DNA of 64,000 bases, from contig NZ_AP012978.1 in assembly GCF_000801295.1 (NCBI RefSeq), forward strand, positions 868,001 through 932,000. The letters run 5' to 3'. Both the position numbers and the translations under genes were made by a program. Positions within the stretch are counted from its first letter, which is position 1. Each line of letters starts with the position of its first letter. Under the pieces are notes generated by a model. The model saw only the letters and a list, made by a program, of their open reading frames with translations. It was not told where the DNA came from and made no database searches. Source of the stretch: an endosymbiont of unidentified scaly snail isolate Monju. GTDB lineage: Bacteria; Pseudomonadota; Gammaproteobacteria; Chromatiales; Chromatiaceae. This document shows positions 31,468 to 40,713 of this stretch, one piece after another.

Positions 31468-31479
31468 TCCGACGGGGTG

Positions 31480-31499
31480 CCCGGGCCGCAGGGCCCGGG
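31480..31499. terminator. Terminator-like hairpin between convergent genes
   Basis: CCCGGGCC at 31480-31487 pairs with GGCCCGGG at 31492-31499 across a short loop, just after the adhesin stop and before the convergent hypothetical gene. The T-tract is interrupted, so termination strength is uncertain. Confidence 0.5.
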
Positions 31500-31551
31500 T
31501 GCGTTCGTTGTCTTTGCGGCAGGATTGCGGGGTGTGGGTGCGGGCCGCTGG

Positions 31552-32016
31552 TCAGCGGTCGCGCCGGCGCCTGCGCCGCGGCCGGGGGTCGTAGCCCGCG
31601 ATCCAGGGCATGATGCGCGAGAAGGGGAGGTTCTCGAGCCCCTGAAATTCGCATTCGGCCCGGGCCAGCAGGTCGAACACGTCGGGCACGGTCTCGGGAT
31701 CTTCCGTCTCGGGTTCCAGCAGCGCGCGGATGCCGCGCATGCCCCCCACCTGGATACGGATCGCCTTGCCGTGCGGCAGCATGGCCTGGTCTTCATGCGT
31801 GCGCAGGGCAAACTGCGCCTGTTCCCGCAGGATGGCGAGCGCACGCCGGCACCGTTCCTGGCCTTCCTGCGACAGGCAGCGCACGCCTTCGCGCTCGGCG
31901 ATGCAGAAGCGTTCTGCGCGCGAGCAGGCACAGCGATTGGTCAGTACGGCCTTCTCGAAGACGCAGGCACGTTCGTTGACCTCGCGGTAGGTCTCGCGGA
32001 AGGCGTCCTGATCCAT
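31552..32016 (-). CDS. Cysteine-rich hypothetical protein
   Basis: The 154-residue protein has six cysteines in its first 60 residues (18, 29, 31, 38, 47 and 56), including CAC and FCIAEREGVRC. This suggests metal or iron-sulfur binding, although no named pattern fits. The C-terminus is an Arg-rich run. Its start shares a base with the stop of hslR, and hslR is likewise joined to grxC, so the three form a tight operon of redox and stress genes. No family was recognised. Confidence 0.75.
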   Translation of the reverse strand: MDQDAFRETYREVNERACVFEKAVLTNRCACSRAERFCIAEREGVRCLSQEGQERCRRALAILREQAQFALRTHEDQAMLPHGKAIRIQVGGMRGIRALLEPETEDPETVPDVFDLLARAECEFQGLENLPFSRIMPWIAGYDPRPRRRRRRDR

Positions 32017-32411
32017 CAGTCTGCCTGCTTGAAACGGTGGATCAGGCGACGCTCACGCTTGTTGGGGCGTCGTTCGCTGACCGGCATGGCCGCGCGTTCG
32101 GCACGGATCTGCTCGTTGAGCATCTGGCGCCGCTCGTGGCTCTCGGGCGTCTCGATGTAGAAGTCTTTCGCCTCGCTGGCCGGCCGCCGCTGGCGTGGCA
32201 GTTGCGCGATCTCGATGTCCCATTCGTAGGGCCCCTTGTGGATGCGCAGGCGCGAGCCGATGCGCACCTCCTTGCCCGGCTTGGTCCGCTGGCCGTTGAG
32301 GTGTACCTTGCCGCCCTGAACCGCCTCGGCGGCCAGTTGTCGGGTCTTGAAGAAGCGGGCGCACCAGAGCCACTTGTCCAGGCGCATGCGTTGCGGGGCC
32401 TCGGCGCTCAT
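32016..32411 (-). CDS. hslR: Heat-shock ribosome-associated protein Hsp15 (S4 domain)
   Basis: The 131-residue protein has an N-terminal S4 RNA-binding domain (MRLDKWLWCARFFKTRQLAAE, GGKVHLNGQRTKPG) and a basic C-terminal tail (RRPNKRERRLI). Hsp15 binds free 50S subunits that carry nascent chains after heat stress and helps recycle them. It sits between grxC and a Cys-rich hypothetical gene with single-base overlaps on both sides. Confidence 0.9.
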   Translation of the reverse strand: MSAEAPQRMRLDKWLWCARFFKTRQLAAEAVQGGKVHLNGQRTKPGKEVRIGSRLRIHKGPYEWDIEIAQLPRQRRPASEAKDFYIETPESHERRQMLNEQIRAERAAMPVSERRPNKRERRLIHRFKQAD

Positions 32412-32719
32412 CAGGTGGGGGAATCCTCCGAGTGATCGATGTCGTGCACTGGTGTGACGTGTTCGCCGACGCCCAACAACGGGTCGAGCTCTCCGCGCGC
32501 ATCCATGGCTGCCATGTCATCGAAGCCGCCGACGTGAAAATCGTCGATGAAGATCTGCGGCACGGTGCGCCGCTGGCTGCGCTGCATCATTTCCATCATG
32601 CGGTCGCGGTCGATATCGACACGGATCTCTTCCCAGGTGACGCCCTTGTTCTGCAGCAGTGACTTGGCGCGGACACAATAGGGGCACATGGCGGTGGTGT
32701 AGATTTCGATTTTTGGCAT
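32411..32719 (-). CDS. grxC: Glutaredoxin 3 with an extended acidic/His tail
   Basis: From ATG 32719, which follows an AGGAGG site, the protein is 102 residues. It begins MPKIEIYTTAMCPYCVRAK with the dithiol CPYC active site and has TVPQIF and GGFDDMAAM glutathione-binding motifs. It reduces disulfides using glutathione. Family members are about 83-88 residues; this one ends with an additional tail containing HVTPVHDIDHSEDSPT, which could bind metal. It is the first gene of the grxC-hslR operon. Confidence 0.9.
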   Translation of the reverse strand: MPKIEIYTTAMCPYCVRAKSLLQNKGVTWEEIRVDIDRDRMMEMMQRSQRRTVPQIFIDDFHVGGFDDMAAMDARGELDPLLGVGEHVTPVHDIDHSEDSPT

Positions 32720-32893
32720 GGTAATTCTTTCCTCCTGAGGTGAGGCAATCCTAGCAACTCGGGTGTGCCCGGGCATTCGGCAAAACCCGTATTGACGCGG
32801 GGGAAATGCACCGCTTTCGCGGGATCTGGCGCTTGGAAGGTTCGGGCGGAGTCCCTATGATGCGGGACACAGCCTTGCCTGCCTCGTACCGAG

Positions 32894-35554
32894 ATGTTGC
32901 ACATGAAGGACTCCACGCCCAGGTCCATCCGCCTGGCCGACTACCGACCACCGCCGTACCTGATCGACCATGTCTCGCTGCGGTTCGACCTGCGCGAGAC
33001 CGGGACCCGGGTGTTCTCTTTCATGCGCCTGCGGCGCAACCCGGCGTCTGAAGTCACCGAGTCGCTGTTGCTGCATGGCGAGGGACTGGACCTGCAATGG
33101 CTCGCCATCGACAGCATGCGCCTCGGCGAGAATGAATACCGGGTCGATAGCGAAGGTCTGCACCTGCCGGCCCCGCCAGAGCAGTTCGAGCTGTCCAGCG
33201 AGGTGATCATCGCGCCGGAGGCCAACACCGCGCTGGAGGGCCTGTACCGTTCCGGGGGCATGTTCTGCACCCAGTGCGAGGCCGAGGGTTTCCGGCGCAT
33301 CACCTGGTTTCTCGACCGGCCCGACGTGATGACGGTCTTCGATGTGCGCATCGAGGCCGATCGCGAGCGCTACCCGGTGCTGCTTTCCAACGGCAACCCG
33401 GGGGCCACCGGTGAGCTGCCTGACGGTCGGCACTTTGCCGAGTGGCACGACCCGCATCCCAAGCCCTGTTACCTGTTCGCCCTGGTTGCGGGCGACCTGA
33501 AGCACATAGAGGAACGCTTTACCACCGCCTCGGGGCGCGAAGTACGGCTGCGCATCCATGTCGAGCCGCACAACATCGACAAGTGCGAACATGCCATGCG
33601 TTCGCTGGTTGCGGCCATGCGCTGGGACGAGGAGCACTACGGGCGCGAATACGACCTCGACGTGTTCAACATCGTCGCCGTGGATGATTTCAACATGGGC
33701 GCGATGGAGAACAAGGGTCTCAATGTCTTCAACAGCAAGTACGTGCTGGCGCGCCCCGATACCGCTACCGATGCCGACTTCCAGGGCATCGAGGGTGTGG
33801 TGGCGCATGAGTACTTCCACAACTGGACAGGCAACCGCATCACTTGCCGTGACTGGTTCCAGCTCTCGCTCAAGGAAGGCCTGACCGTCTATCGCGATCA
33901 GGAATTCTCCGCCGACATGGGCTCGCGCCCGGTCAAGCGCATCGAGGACGTGCGCCTGCTGCGCACCCACCAGTTTGCCGAGGACGCCGGACCGATGGCG
34001 CATCCGGTGCGGCCGCAGTCCTATATCGAGATCAACAACTTCTACACCCTGACCGTGTACGAGAAGGGCGCCGAGGTGGTGCGCATGCAGGCGCGCCTGC
34101 TGGGTCCGAAGCGGTTCCGCGAGGCCATGGATCGGTATTTCGAGCGCTTCGACGGCCAGGCGGTGACCACCGACGACTTCGTCGCCTGCATGGAGGCGGC
34201 CTCCGGGCGTGATCTTGGACAGTTCAGGCACTGGTACGACTATGCGGGCACCCCGGTGCTGCACATCCAGGACAGTTACGATGCGCGCAAGCGACGCTAC
34301 ACCCTGAAGATCCGCCAGGAAGTGCCCGACACCCCGGGACAGCACGACAAGCCGCCTTTCCATATCCCGTTTGCCATCGGCCTGCTGGACGGCGAAGGGC
34401 GCGACATCCCCTTGCGCTACGGGGAGATCGACAGCGACGGGGGCAGCCTGCTGCTCGAACTGCGTGAGCGCGAGGAGGTCTTTGTCTTCGACGACATCGA
34501 GGAACGGCCCGTCCCCTCCCTGCTGCGCGGGTTCAGTGCTCCGGTCAAGATCGACTATGACTGGAACGAGGAGCAGTTGCTGCACCTGATGGCGTATGAC
34601 AGCGATGGTTTCAACCGCTGGGATGCCGGCCAGACCCTGCTGCGCCAGGTCATCCTGCGCATGGTCGCCCAGCGCCAGGAGGGCGCATCCATGAGCGTGC
34701 CCGAGGCGCTGATCGGCGCCCTGCGCACGGCCCTGTTCGATGAACAGGCCGAACAGGCATTGATCGCCGAGGTGCTGACCCTGCCGGCTATCGGTTATCT
34801 GGGTGACTTCATGGCGGTGGTGGATGTCGATGGCCTGCATGCCGCACGAGAGCACCTCAAACGCACTGTGGCCGCGGCCCTGCGCGAAGATCTGCTGATG
34901 CGCTACGAGCAATTGCGCGAAACCGGTGAGTACCGCATCGAAGCGGCGGCCATCGGTCGCCGGCGGCTCAAGAACACCCTGCTGAGCTGGCTGGCCAGCC
35001 TGGAGAACGACGATGCCGTGTTCCAGTTGCTGCTCGACCAGTACGGTGCGCAGCACAACATGACCGACGTGATGGCGGCGCTCTCGCTGATCGCCGACAG
35101 CGGCCGCCCCGAGCGCGAGGACATATTGGCCGACTTCGCCAGGCGGTGGGCGACCGAGCCACTGGTGATGGACAAGTGGTTCTCGGTGCAGGCCATGGCA
35201 GTGCGCCCCGATACCCTGGCGCAGGTACGCGCACTGATGGATCACCCGGCCTTCTCCCTGACCAATCCCAACCGGGTGCGCGCGCTGATCGGCGCCTTCG
35301 TCAATGGTAATCCGGTGGGCTTTCATGCTGCCGACGGCAATGGTTATGCCTTTCTTGCCGAGCAGGTGCTGGCGCTTGACCCGCTCAACCCGCAGATCGC
35401 GGCGCGGCTGGCGCGTGCCCTGGCGCGCTGGCGGCGTTACGACGAGCAGCGCCAGCAGCATGCGCAGGAGGCGCTGCGGCGCATGATCTCGGCCGGGGTG
35501 TCCAGGGATGTCTACGAGATCGCCAGCCGCAGCCTGGAAGAGGACGCTGAATGA
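32894..35554 (+). CDS. pepN: Aminopeptidase N (M1 family)
   Basis: The 886-residue protein has the M1 exopeptidase motif GAMEN at about 269-273 and the zinc motif HEYFH at about 305-309, within HEYFHNWTGNR as in E. coli PepN. It releases N-terminal residues from peptides in the cytoplasm. Length is normal for the PepN subfamily (about 870-890). A second possible start lies three codons in. Its ATGA end overlaps the start of the downstream CbiX-like gene. Confidence 0.95.
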   Translation: MLHMKDSTPRSIRLADYRPPPYLIDHVSLRFDLRETGTRVFSFMRLRRNPASEVTESLLLHGEGLDLQWLAIDSMRLGENEYRVDSEGLHLPAPPEQFELSSEVIIAPEANTALEGLYRSGGMFCTQCEAEGFRRITWFLDRPDVMTVFDVRIEADRERYPVLLSNGNPGATGELPDGRHFAEWHDPHPKPCYLFALVAGDLKHIEERFTTASGREVRLRIHVEPHNIDKCEHAMRSLVAAMRWDEEHYGREYDLDVFNIVAVDDFNMGAMENKGLNVFNSKYVLARPDTATDADFQGIEGVVAHEYFHNWTGNRITCRDWFQLSLKEGLTVYRDQEFSADMGSRPVKRIEDVRLLRTHQFAEDAGPMAHPVRPQSYIEINNFYTLTVYEKGAEVVRMQARLLGPKRFREAMDRYFERFDGQAVTTDDFVACMEAASGRDLGQFRHWYDYAGTPVLHIQDSYDARKRRYTLKIRQEVPDTPGQHDKPPFHIPFAIGLLDGEGRDIPLRYGEIDSDGGSLLLELREREEVFVFDDIEERPVPSLLRGFSAPVKIDYDWNEEQLLHLMAYDSDGFNRWDAGQTLLRQVILRMVAQRQEGASMSVPEALIGALRTALFDEQAEQALIAEVLTLPAIGYLGDFMAVVDVDGLHAAREHLKRTVAAALREDLLMRYEQLRETGEYRIEAAAIGRRRLKNTLLSWLASLENDDAVFQLLLDQYGAQHNMTDVMAALSLIADSGRPEREDILADFARRWATEPLVMDKWFSVQAMAVRPDTLAQVRALMDHPAFSLTNPNRVRALIGAFVNGNPVGFHAADGNGYAFLAEQVLALDPLNPQIAARLARALARWRRYDEQRQQHAQEALRRMISAGVSRDVYEIASRSLEEDAE

Positions 35555-35934
35555 AGGCCCTGTTGATCGTGGCCCATGGCAGCCGGCGGGTCTCGTCGAA
35601 TGACGAGGTGCGCGATTTGGCGGCCCGCGTCGGTGAGTTGGCCGGCGGACGCTTCGATCGGGTGCAGGCCGCCTTTCTCGAACTGGCCGAGCCATCCATT
35701 CCCGACGGCATCCAGGCCTGCATCGATGCCGGTGCCGACGAGGTGGTGGTCATGCCCTATTTCCTGTCGGCCGGACGGCACGTGAGCGAGGACATCCCCG
35801 CCGAGGTGGCGCGCAAGCAGCAGGAGCACCCACGGGTCCGCATCCGTCTGGCCGATTATGTCGGGGCGCAGCCCGGCATTGCCGATCTGCTGCTGGCGGG
35901 TGCCCTGGCGGGGGATGGCGAGGCCAAAGGGTAA
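35551..35934 (+). CDS. Sirohydrochlorin chelatase, CbiX/SirB-like
   Basis: The 127-residue single-domain protein begins MKALLIVAHGSRR with the His of the metal site and continues with AFLELAEPSIPDGI and VVVMPYFLSAGRHVSEDIP, the second His motif of CbiX/SirB class II chelatases. These insert Fe2+ or Co2+ into sirohydrochlorin for sirohaem or cobalamin. It overlaps pepN by 4 bp, so it is translationally coupled. Which metal is used cannot be read from the sequence. Confidence 0.87.
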   Translation: MKALLIVAHGSRRVSSNDEVRDLAARVGELAGGRFDRVQAAFLELAEPSIPDGIQACIDAGADEVVVMPYFLSAGRHVSEDIPAEVARKQQEHPRVRIRLADYVGAQPGIADLLLAGALAGDGEAKG

Positions 35935-35940
35935 ACCGGG

Positions 35941-36003
35941 AACCGTTCGCGGCGGGGACGCCGCTCCCACAGGTGGTGTAGGAGGCCCGTCCCCGGGCCG
36001 AAT
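35941..36003. repeat. REP-like repeat, one copy
   Basis: One unit of the window-wide family, in inverse orientation (TTCGCGGCGGGGACGCCGCT followed by GTAGGAGGCCCGTCCCCGGG), fills the gap between the convergent CbiX-like and feoB genes. Confidence 0.8.
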
Positions 36004-36009
36004 CGTGCG

Positions 36010-37797
36010 CTAGAAGCCCAGCCAGCGCGCGCCCTGGTAGAAGACGAAGCTCACCACCCAGGCCAGCAGCAGCGGCCAGCCGATGGCCAGCGCGGTGAAG
36101 CGCCAGCTCTTCGATTCCTGTTTCAACACCGCCACGGTGGACAGGCAGGGCGTGTAGATCAGTACGAACAGCATGAAGCTGTAGGCCTGCACCCAGTCGA
36201 TGCGGCTGGAGACGATACCCGACAGCTCGCTCTCACCGACGCCGTAGATCACTGCCAGAGCGCCCAGCACCACTTCCTTGGCGACGAAGCCGAACAGCAG
36301 GGCGATGGTCATCAGGTGATCGATCCCCAGGGGTTGCATGAGGGGCTCGAACAGGGCGGCGAGCTGGCCGGCCAGGGTCTCGGGGCTGGCGATCGGCACG
36401 TCCTTGGGGAAGTGGGTGAGGATCCATACCAGCACGACCCCGAGCAGGATGAAGCCGCTGGCCTCGCGCAAGAAGTGGGTCACCTCGCGCCAGCCGCGCA
36501 GCCACATCTGGCGCAGGGTGGGGAAGCGGTAGGGCGGCAGTTCCAGCAGCACCGGCTCGGTGTGCGTCAGGCGCCTGCGATAGATCACGGCGGTGAGGAA
36601 GGCGGCGCCGAAGCTGAACAGGTACAGGCTGAACAGCACCAGTGGTGCGGCCCAGGGGTCGAAGATGGCGGTGGTGAAGAATACGAACACCTGCAGGCGT
36701 GCCGAGCACAGCGAGAAGGGGATGATCAGCATGGTCAGCAGGCGCAGCCCCCGCGAGCGCATCACCCGGGTGCCCATCAGCGCCGGCACATTGCAGCCGA
36801 AGCCCATCAATTGCATTACGAAGGCGCGCCCGTCCAACCCCAGGCGCGACATGAAGGCGTCCATCAGGAAGGCCGCACGCGACATGTAGCCGCTATCCTC
36901 GATGATCGCGATGAACAGGAAAAACAGCACGATGATGGGCAGGAAGGACAGGATGGTGCCGATGCCGTCGAACAGGCCATCGAGCACGAAGCTCTGTACC
37001 TGCGGCGGCCAGGCGGTGACTACCGGGGTGACGGCCTCGATCTTGATGCGCTCCAGCATCCAGGCCACGCCATCCTGTAACGGTGCGCCCAGGGTGTAGA
37101 CTGCCTCGAACATGCCCAGCATGGCCAGAAAGAACAGTGGCAAGCCCAGCCAGGGGTGCAACAGCAGGCGGTCCAGGCGATCGGTGAGCCGGTCGGTGGC
37201 GCTCACCGGCACATCGACCGTGGCGGAAAAGACCGCGTCCAGGCGAGCTTGCAGGGCGTCGTCCTCGCCGAAAGCCTTTTCGATGTCGGCCGCGCGGGGT
37301 GGACGCGCTTCGTGCAGGGCCTGGGTGAGCGCCTGGCGCGCCTGCTCCATGCCCATGCCATGCTTGGCGCTGATCGCCACCACCGGCATGCCAAGCTCCT
37401 GCGCCAGGCGTTCCTGGTCGATGTGGATGCCCAGCTTGCGCGCCTCGTCGATCATGTTCAGCAGCAACATCATGGGCTGGCCCAGTGCCTGTAATTGCAG
37501 CACCAGGGCGAGCTGGCGGTCGAGTTGGGTGGCGTTGGCGATCACCACCAGCAGGTCTACCGGCTGTTCCTCGAGGAAGGTGCGGGCCACGCGCTCGTCC
37601 TCGGCGAAACCATGCAGGGTATAGATGCCGGGCAGGTCCACCACCTCGACCATCTCCGTGCCCAGCAGGATCCTTGCCGAGAGCAGGTCGACCGTGATGC
37701 CTGGCCAGTTGCCCACCTTGGCAGAGGCTCCGGTGAGCCGGTTGAAGAAGGTGGATTTGCCCGTGTTGGGCATGCCAAGGAGGGCGACGCGCTTCAT
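36010..37797 (-). CDS. feoB: Ferrous iron transporter FeoB (short form)
   Basis: The 595-residue protein has an N-terminal G domain (GMPNTGKST, WPGITVD, VDLPGIYTL, NMID), a linker and a membrane domain with FLPIIVLFFLFIAIIEDSGYM, GFGCNVPA and the CxxR-like stretch SLCSARLQVFVF. It moves Fe2+ across the inner membrane with FeoA. It is shorter than E. coli FeoB (773 aa), mainly through smaller loops, which is common in related species. It overlaps feoA by 4 bp and is under the Fur box at 38068. Confidence 0.94.
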   Translation of the reverse strand: MKRVALLGMPNTGKSTFFNRLTGASAKVGNWPGITVDLLSARILLGTEMVEVVDLPGIYTLHGFAEDERVARTFLEEQPVDLLVVIANATQLDRQLALVLQLQALGQPMMLLLNMIDEARKLGIHIDQERLAQELGMPVVAISAKHGMGMEQARQALTQALHEARPPRAADIEKAFGEDDALQARLDAVFSATVDVPVSATDRLTDRLDRLLLHPWLGLPLFFLAMLGMFEAVYTLGAPLQDGVAWMLERIKIEAVTPVVTAWPPQVQSFVLDGLFDGIGTILSFLPIIVLFFLFIAIIEDSGYMSRAAFLMDAFMSRLGLDGRAFVMQLMGFGCNVPALMGTRVMRSRGLRLLTMLIIPFSLCSARLQVFVFFTTAIFDPWAAPLVLFSLYLFSFGAAFLTAVIYRRRLTHTEPVLLELPPYRFPTLRQMWLRGWREVTHFLREASGFILLGVVLVWILTHFPKDVPIASPETLAGQLAALFEPLMQPLGIDHLMTIALLFGFVAKEVVLGALAVIYGVGESELSGIVSSRIDWVQAYSFMLFVLIYTPCLSTVAVLKQESKSWRFTALAIGWPLLLAWVVSFVFYQGARWLGF

Positions 37798-38042
37798 TTG
37801 ATGAAAATGGTGCGGGCCTGTTGCGGACGGATCAGCAGGTCGCTGGTCCCGAGACGGATCTGGATGGGGCCGCCGAAGCGCGAGCGGCGCACCACGGTCA
37901 CTCGGCGTCCGGGGCGCAATCCCAGTGACTGGAGGCGGGTGCGCAGTTCGGGCTCGCCGGCCAGGCCGGTGATGATGGCGTGTTGACTTGGCAGCAGGTC
38001 GGCCAGGGTCGCCACCGAGGTATCGTGTGCTCGCATGTCCAT
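37794..38042 (-). CDS. feoA: Ferrous iron transport accessory protein FeoA
   Basis: The 82-residue protein is a single SH3-like FeoA domain with LRTRLQSLGLRPGRRVTVV and GGPIQIRLGTSDLLIR. It probably regulates FeoB. ATG 38042 is used; ATG 38036 two codons later is possible. The feoAB operon is preceded by a strong Fur operator, so it should be expressed when iron is scarce. Confidence 0.92.
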   Translation of the reverse strand: MDMRAHDTSVATLADLLPSQHAIITGLAGEPELRTRLQSLGLRPGRRVTVVRRSRFGGPIQIRLGTSDLLIRPQQARTIFIK

Positions 38043-38067
38043 CAGCAGATCGTCACGTGCTTATCTG

Positions 38068-38086
38068 GAGAATGATAATCATTGTC
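38068..38086. promoter_or_regulatory. Fur box upstream of feoAB
   Basis: GAGAATGATAATCATTGTC matches 17 of 19 positions of the Fur consensus GATAATGATAATCATTATC. It lies 26 bp before the feoA start, where bound Fur-Fe2+ would block transcription. Confidence 0.9.
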
Positions 38087-38247
38087 ATTTGTGGATGCAA
38101 GGGATGAGGGGAGCGGATTCCTCGGCTGGGGAAGGGGCTTCCCGGCGCGCCGGATCCTTCCCATCCTGCCAGCGGGCGCTGGCGATGGTTCTGATCCAGG
38201 TCATGCCGGTGTCGGGGGGGCAGGCGCCAGGCCGTGCGGCCGGATGT

Positions 38248-38616
38248 TCAGGGCTGTTCCGGATACTCGTAGTGCTTGCTGTGGCGGCGCCCGGTAGGGC
38301 TCTGGTGGCGTAGCAGGGTGCGCTGGGTGATGATGCCCTCGACCTTCCAGTCCAGGCCCTCGAGCGGGATCTCGGGGTAGAGGTCGTTGAGCGCTACCAG
38401 GCGTTCGCCGTGCTCGTCGTTCAGGTACTGGCGGAACCAGCGGGTGTCCTCGACCAGGCACATGATGTACATGCCATGGCGGCAGGACCTGGCCGGTTCG
38501 ATGATGACGATGCAGCCATCGGGGAATTCCGGCTCCATGCTGTCGCCCAGCACCTGCAGGGCGAAGGGCTCGAGTTCGGAACAGGCGCTGCCGTCGTGGA
38601 AATCACCAGTGCTCAT
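38248..38616 (-). CDS. Small S24 (LexA/UmuD-like) family protein
   Basis: The 122-residue protein carries the S24 nucleophile motif VLGDSMEPEFPDG and the following strand IVIIEP, the core of LexA, UmuD and phage repressor C-terminal domains. It has no DNA-binding domain. The catalytic lysine expected about 35 residues later is not evident: the local sequence is WFRQYLND, with Arg where Lys is usual, so self-cleavage is doubtful. It starts at ATG 38616 and is divergent from the ABC exporter gene. A role in stress regulation is possible but unproven. Confidence 0.75.
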   Translation of the reverse strand: MSTGDFHDGSACSELEPFALQVLGDSMEPEFPDGCIVIIEPARSCRHGMYIMCLVEDTRWFRQYLNDEHGERLVALNDLYPEIPLEGLDWKVEGIITQRTLLRHQSPTGRRHSKHYEYPEQP

Positions 38617-38700
38617 CGGGCTGTTCTCGTGCGGATTTGCTATGCTCCCGGGCCTTCTCACGTCCGGGACGGGCGCTCTGACAGAAGGAAACATCCTAAC

Positions 38701-40524
38701 ATGGTGCACACTGGTGGGCCGCCGCCCCAAGTCCACAAGAATCGTCGGGATTGGTACAACCTGCGTTCCATGCTCCCCTTCCTGTGGGAGTTTCGCGGGC
38801 GGGCGCTGTTCGCGCTGGCCTGCCTGGTGCTCTCCAAGGCGGCGAATGTCGGGGTGCCGGTGGCGCTCAAGGCCATCATCGACTACTACGAGCAGGCTTC
38901 CAGGGACGAGCTGACCGTCGCCATGCCGCTGTTGCTGCTGCTGGCATACGGCCTGCTCAGGCTGAGCGCCAGCCTGTTCAACGAGCTGCGCGACGTGGTC
39001 TTTGCCAAGGTGCGCTACCGTGCCATGCGCCGGCTTTCCACCCGGGTGCTCGATCACCTGCTGAAGCTGTCGCTGCGCTATCACCTCGAGCGCAAGACCG
39101 GGGCGATCAGTCGCGACCTCGAACGCGGCACCCGTTCGGTGAGCCAGATCCTCAACTACATGGCCTTCTCCATCCTGCCCATCGTGGTGGAGTTCAGCCT
39201 GGTCGCCGCCATCATGCTGCACAACTACGACCCGGTGTTCGCCGGCACCATGTTCGGCTCGGTGGTGCTCTACATGGTGTTCACCTTCCTGGTGACCGAG
39301 TGGCGCATGGATTTCCGCCGCCACATGAACGAACTGGACTCGCGTGGCAATTCCATCGCCTTCGACAGCCTGATCAACTACGAGACGGTCAAGTACTTCG
39401 GCAACGAGCGGCTGCAGCTCCAGCGCTACGACGACACCCTCGAGCAGTGGGAGTACTGGGCGGTAAAGAGCCAGAATTCGATGTCGCTGCTCAACTTCGG
39501 GCAGGGTGCCATCATCGCCCTGAGCGTGACCCTGATGATGGTGCTGGCGGCGCGTTCGGTCTCGGCCGGGGAGATGCGCATCGGCGACCTGGTGATGGTC
39601 AATGCCTTCCTGTTGCAGCTGTTCATTCCGCTGGGTTTCCTCGGCATCGTCTATCGCCAGATCAAGTACGCCCTGGCGGACATGGACCTGGTGTTCAAGC
39701 TGCTCGAAACCGAACCCGAGATCCACGATGCCCCCGATGCCCGTCCCCTCGAGGTGAGCGAGGGGCGTATCACCTTCGAGCACGTGGACTTCAGCTACCA
39801 GCCCGAGCGCCAGATCCTGCACGACGTGAGCTTCGAGGTGCCGCCCGGACACAAGGTGGCGGTGGTCGGACACAGCGGTGCCGGCAAGTCCACCCTGTCG
39901 CGCTTGATCTTCCGTTTCTACGACGTGCAGTCCGGTTGCGTGTGCATCGACGGGCAGGACGTGCGCGAGGTCAGCCAGGAGAGCCTGCGCGCGGCCATCG
40001 GCCTCGTCCCGCAGGACACGGTGCTGTTCAACGACAGCATCTACTTCAACATCGTCTATGGTCGTCCCGAGGCCAGCCGCGAGGAGGTGATCGAGGCGGC
40101 GCGCATGGCCTGCATCCTGGACTTCATCGAACGCCTGCCCGATGGCTGGGATACGGTGGTGGGGGAGCGCGGTCTCAAGCTGTCCGGCGGCGAGAAGCAG
40201 CGTGTGGCCATCGCGCGTGCCATCCTCAAGCGGCCGCGCATCCTGATCTTCGACGAGGCGACCTCCTCGCTGGACAGCCATACCGAGAAGGCCATTCAGC
40301 AGACGCTCGAGGCGGTGGCCGCTGATCACACCACCCTGGTCATCGCCCACCGTCTGTCCACCGTGGTCGATGCCGACCAGATCCTGGTCATGGACCAGGG
40401 GCGTATCGTCGAGCGCGGCACCCATGCCGAGCTGCTGTGCGCCGGCGGCGCCTACAAGGCCATGTGGGAACTGCAACAGCAGGAGAGCGCCGAGCAGGTG
40501 GCCGAAAACGCGGCGGAAACCTGA
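38701..40524 (+). CDS. ATM1/HMT1-type ABC exporter
   Basis: The 607-residue half-transporter has six membrane helices followed by an ATPase with GHSGAGKST, LSGGEKQR and ILIFDEAT. The permease sequence (YHLERKTGAISRDLERGTRS, NYETVKYFGNE) is characteristic of the ABCB6/7-ATM1 group, which exports glutathione-bound sulfur or metal complexes. Bacterial members protect against heavy metals. ATG 38701 gives the usual N-terminus; the open frame extends upstream with unlikely sequence. A terminator-like hairpin follows at 40660. Confidence 0.92.
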   Translation: MVHTGGPPPQVHKNRRDWYNLRSMLPFLWEFRGRALFALACLVLSKAANVGVPVALKAIIDYYEQASRDELTVAMPLLLLLAYGLLRLSASLFNELRDVVFAKVRYRAMRRLSTRVLDHLLKLSLRYHLERKTGAISRDLERGTRSVSQILNYMAFSILPIVVEFSLVAAIMLHNYDPVFAGTMFGSVVLYMVFTFLVTEWRMDFRRHMNELDSRGNSIAFDSLINYETVKYFGNERLQLQRYDDTLEQWEYWAVKSQNSMSLLNFGQGAIIALSVTLMMVLAARSVSAGEMRIGDLVMVNAFLLQLFIPLGFLGIVYRQIKYALADMDLVFKLLETEPEIHDAPDARPLEVSEGRITFEHVDFSYQPERQILHDVSFEVPPGHKVAVVGHSGAGKSTLSRLIFRFYDVQSGCVCIDGQDVREVSQESLRAAIGLVPQDTVLFNDSIYFNIVYGRPEASREEVIEAARMACILDFIERLPDGWDTVVGERGLKLSGGEKQRVAIARAILKRPRILIFDEATSSLDSHTEKAIQQTLEAVAADHTTLVIAHRLSTVVDADQILVMDQGRIVERGTHAELLCAGGAYKAMWELQQQESAEQVAENAAET

Positions 40525-40532
40525 AGACGCGC

Positions 40533-40650
40533 CGCGTTCGGCCCGGGGACAGGCCTCCTGCAGGTAGGAGCGACGTCCTCGTCGCGAATCTTCGGCCCGG
40601 GGACAATCGCCCACCTCACATGGCAGGAGTGACGTCCCCGCCGCGAATGC
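40533..40650. repeat. REP-like repeats, degenerate copies
   Basis: Two to three degenerate units with the TTCGGCCCGGGGACAGGCCT and GTAGGAGCGACGTCCTCGTC cores lie between the ABC exporter gene and its terminator. Confidence 0.8.
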
Positions 40651-40659
40651 TGGAAAGAA

Positions 40660-40692
40660 AAGGCCCGCGCTGCCGGTTGGCAGGCGGGCCTT
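40660..40692. terminator. Bidirectional terminator-like hairpin
   Basis: AAGGCCCGC (40660-40668) pairs with GCGGGCCTT (40684-40692), flanked by A-rich and T-containing sequence. It lies between the ABC exporter (+) and the small membrane gene (-), suiting termination in both directions. Confidence 0.75.
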
Positions 40693-40713
40693 CTGCGCGG
40701 TCGGCGGTGTGGG

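Noticed and set aside
32855-35695. 946-codon minus-strand frame opposite pepN
   Set aside because: Antisense shadow; pepN on the + strand has all M1 motifs.
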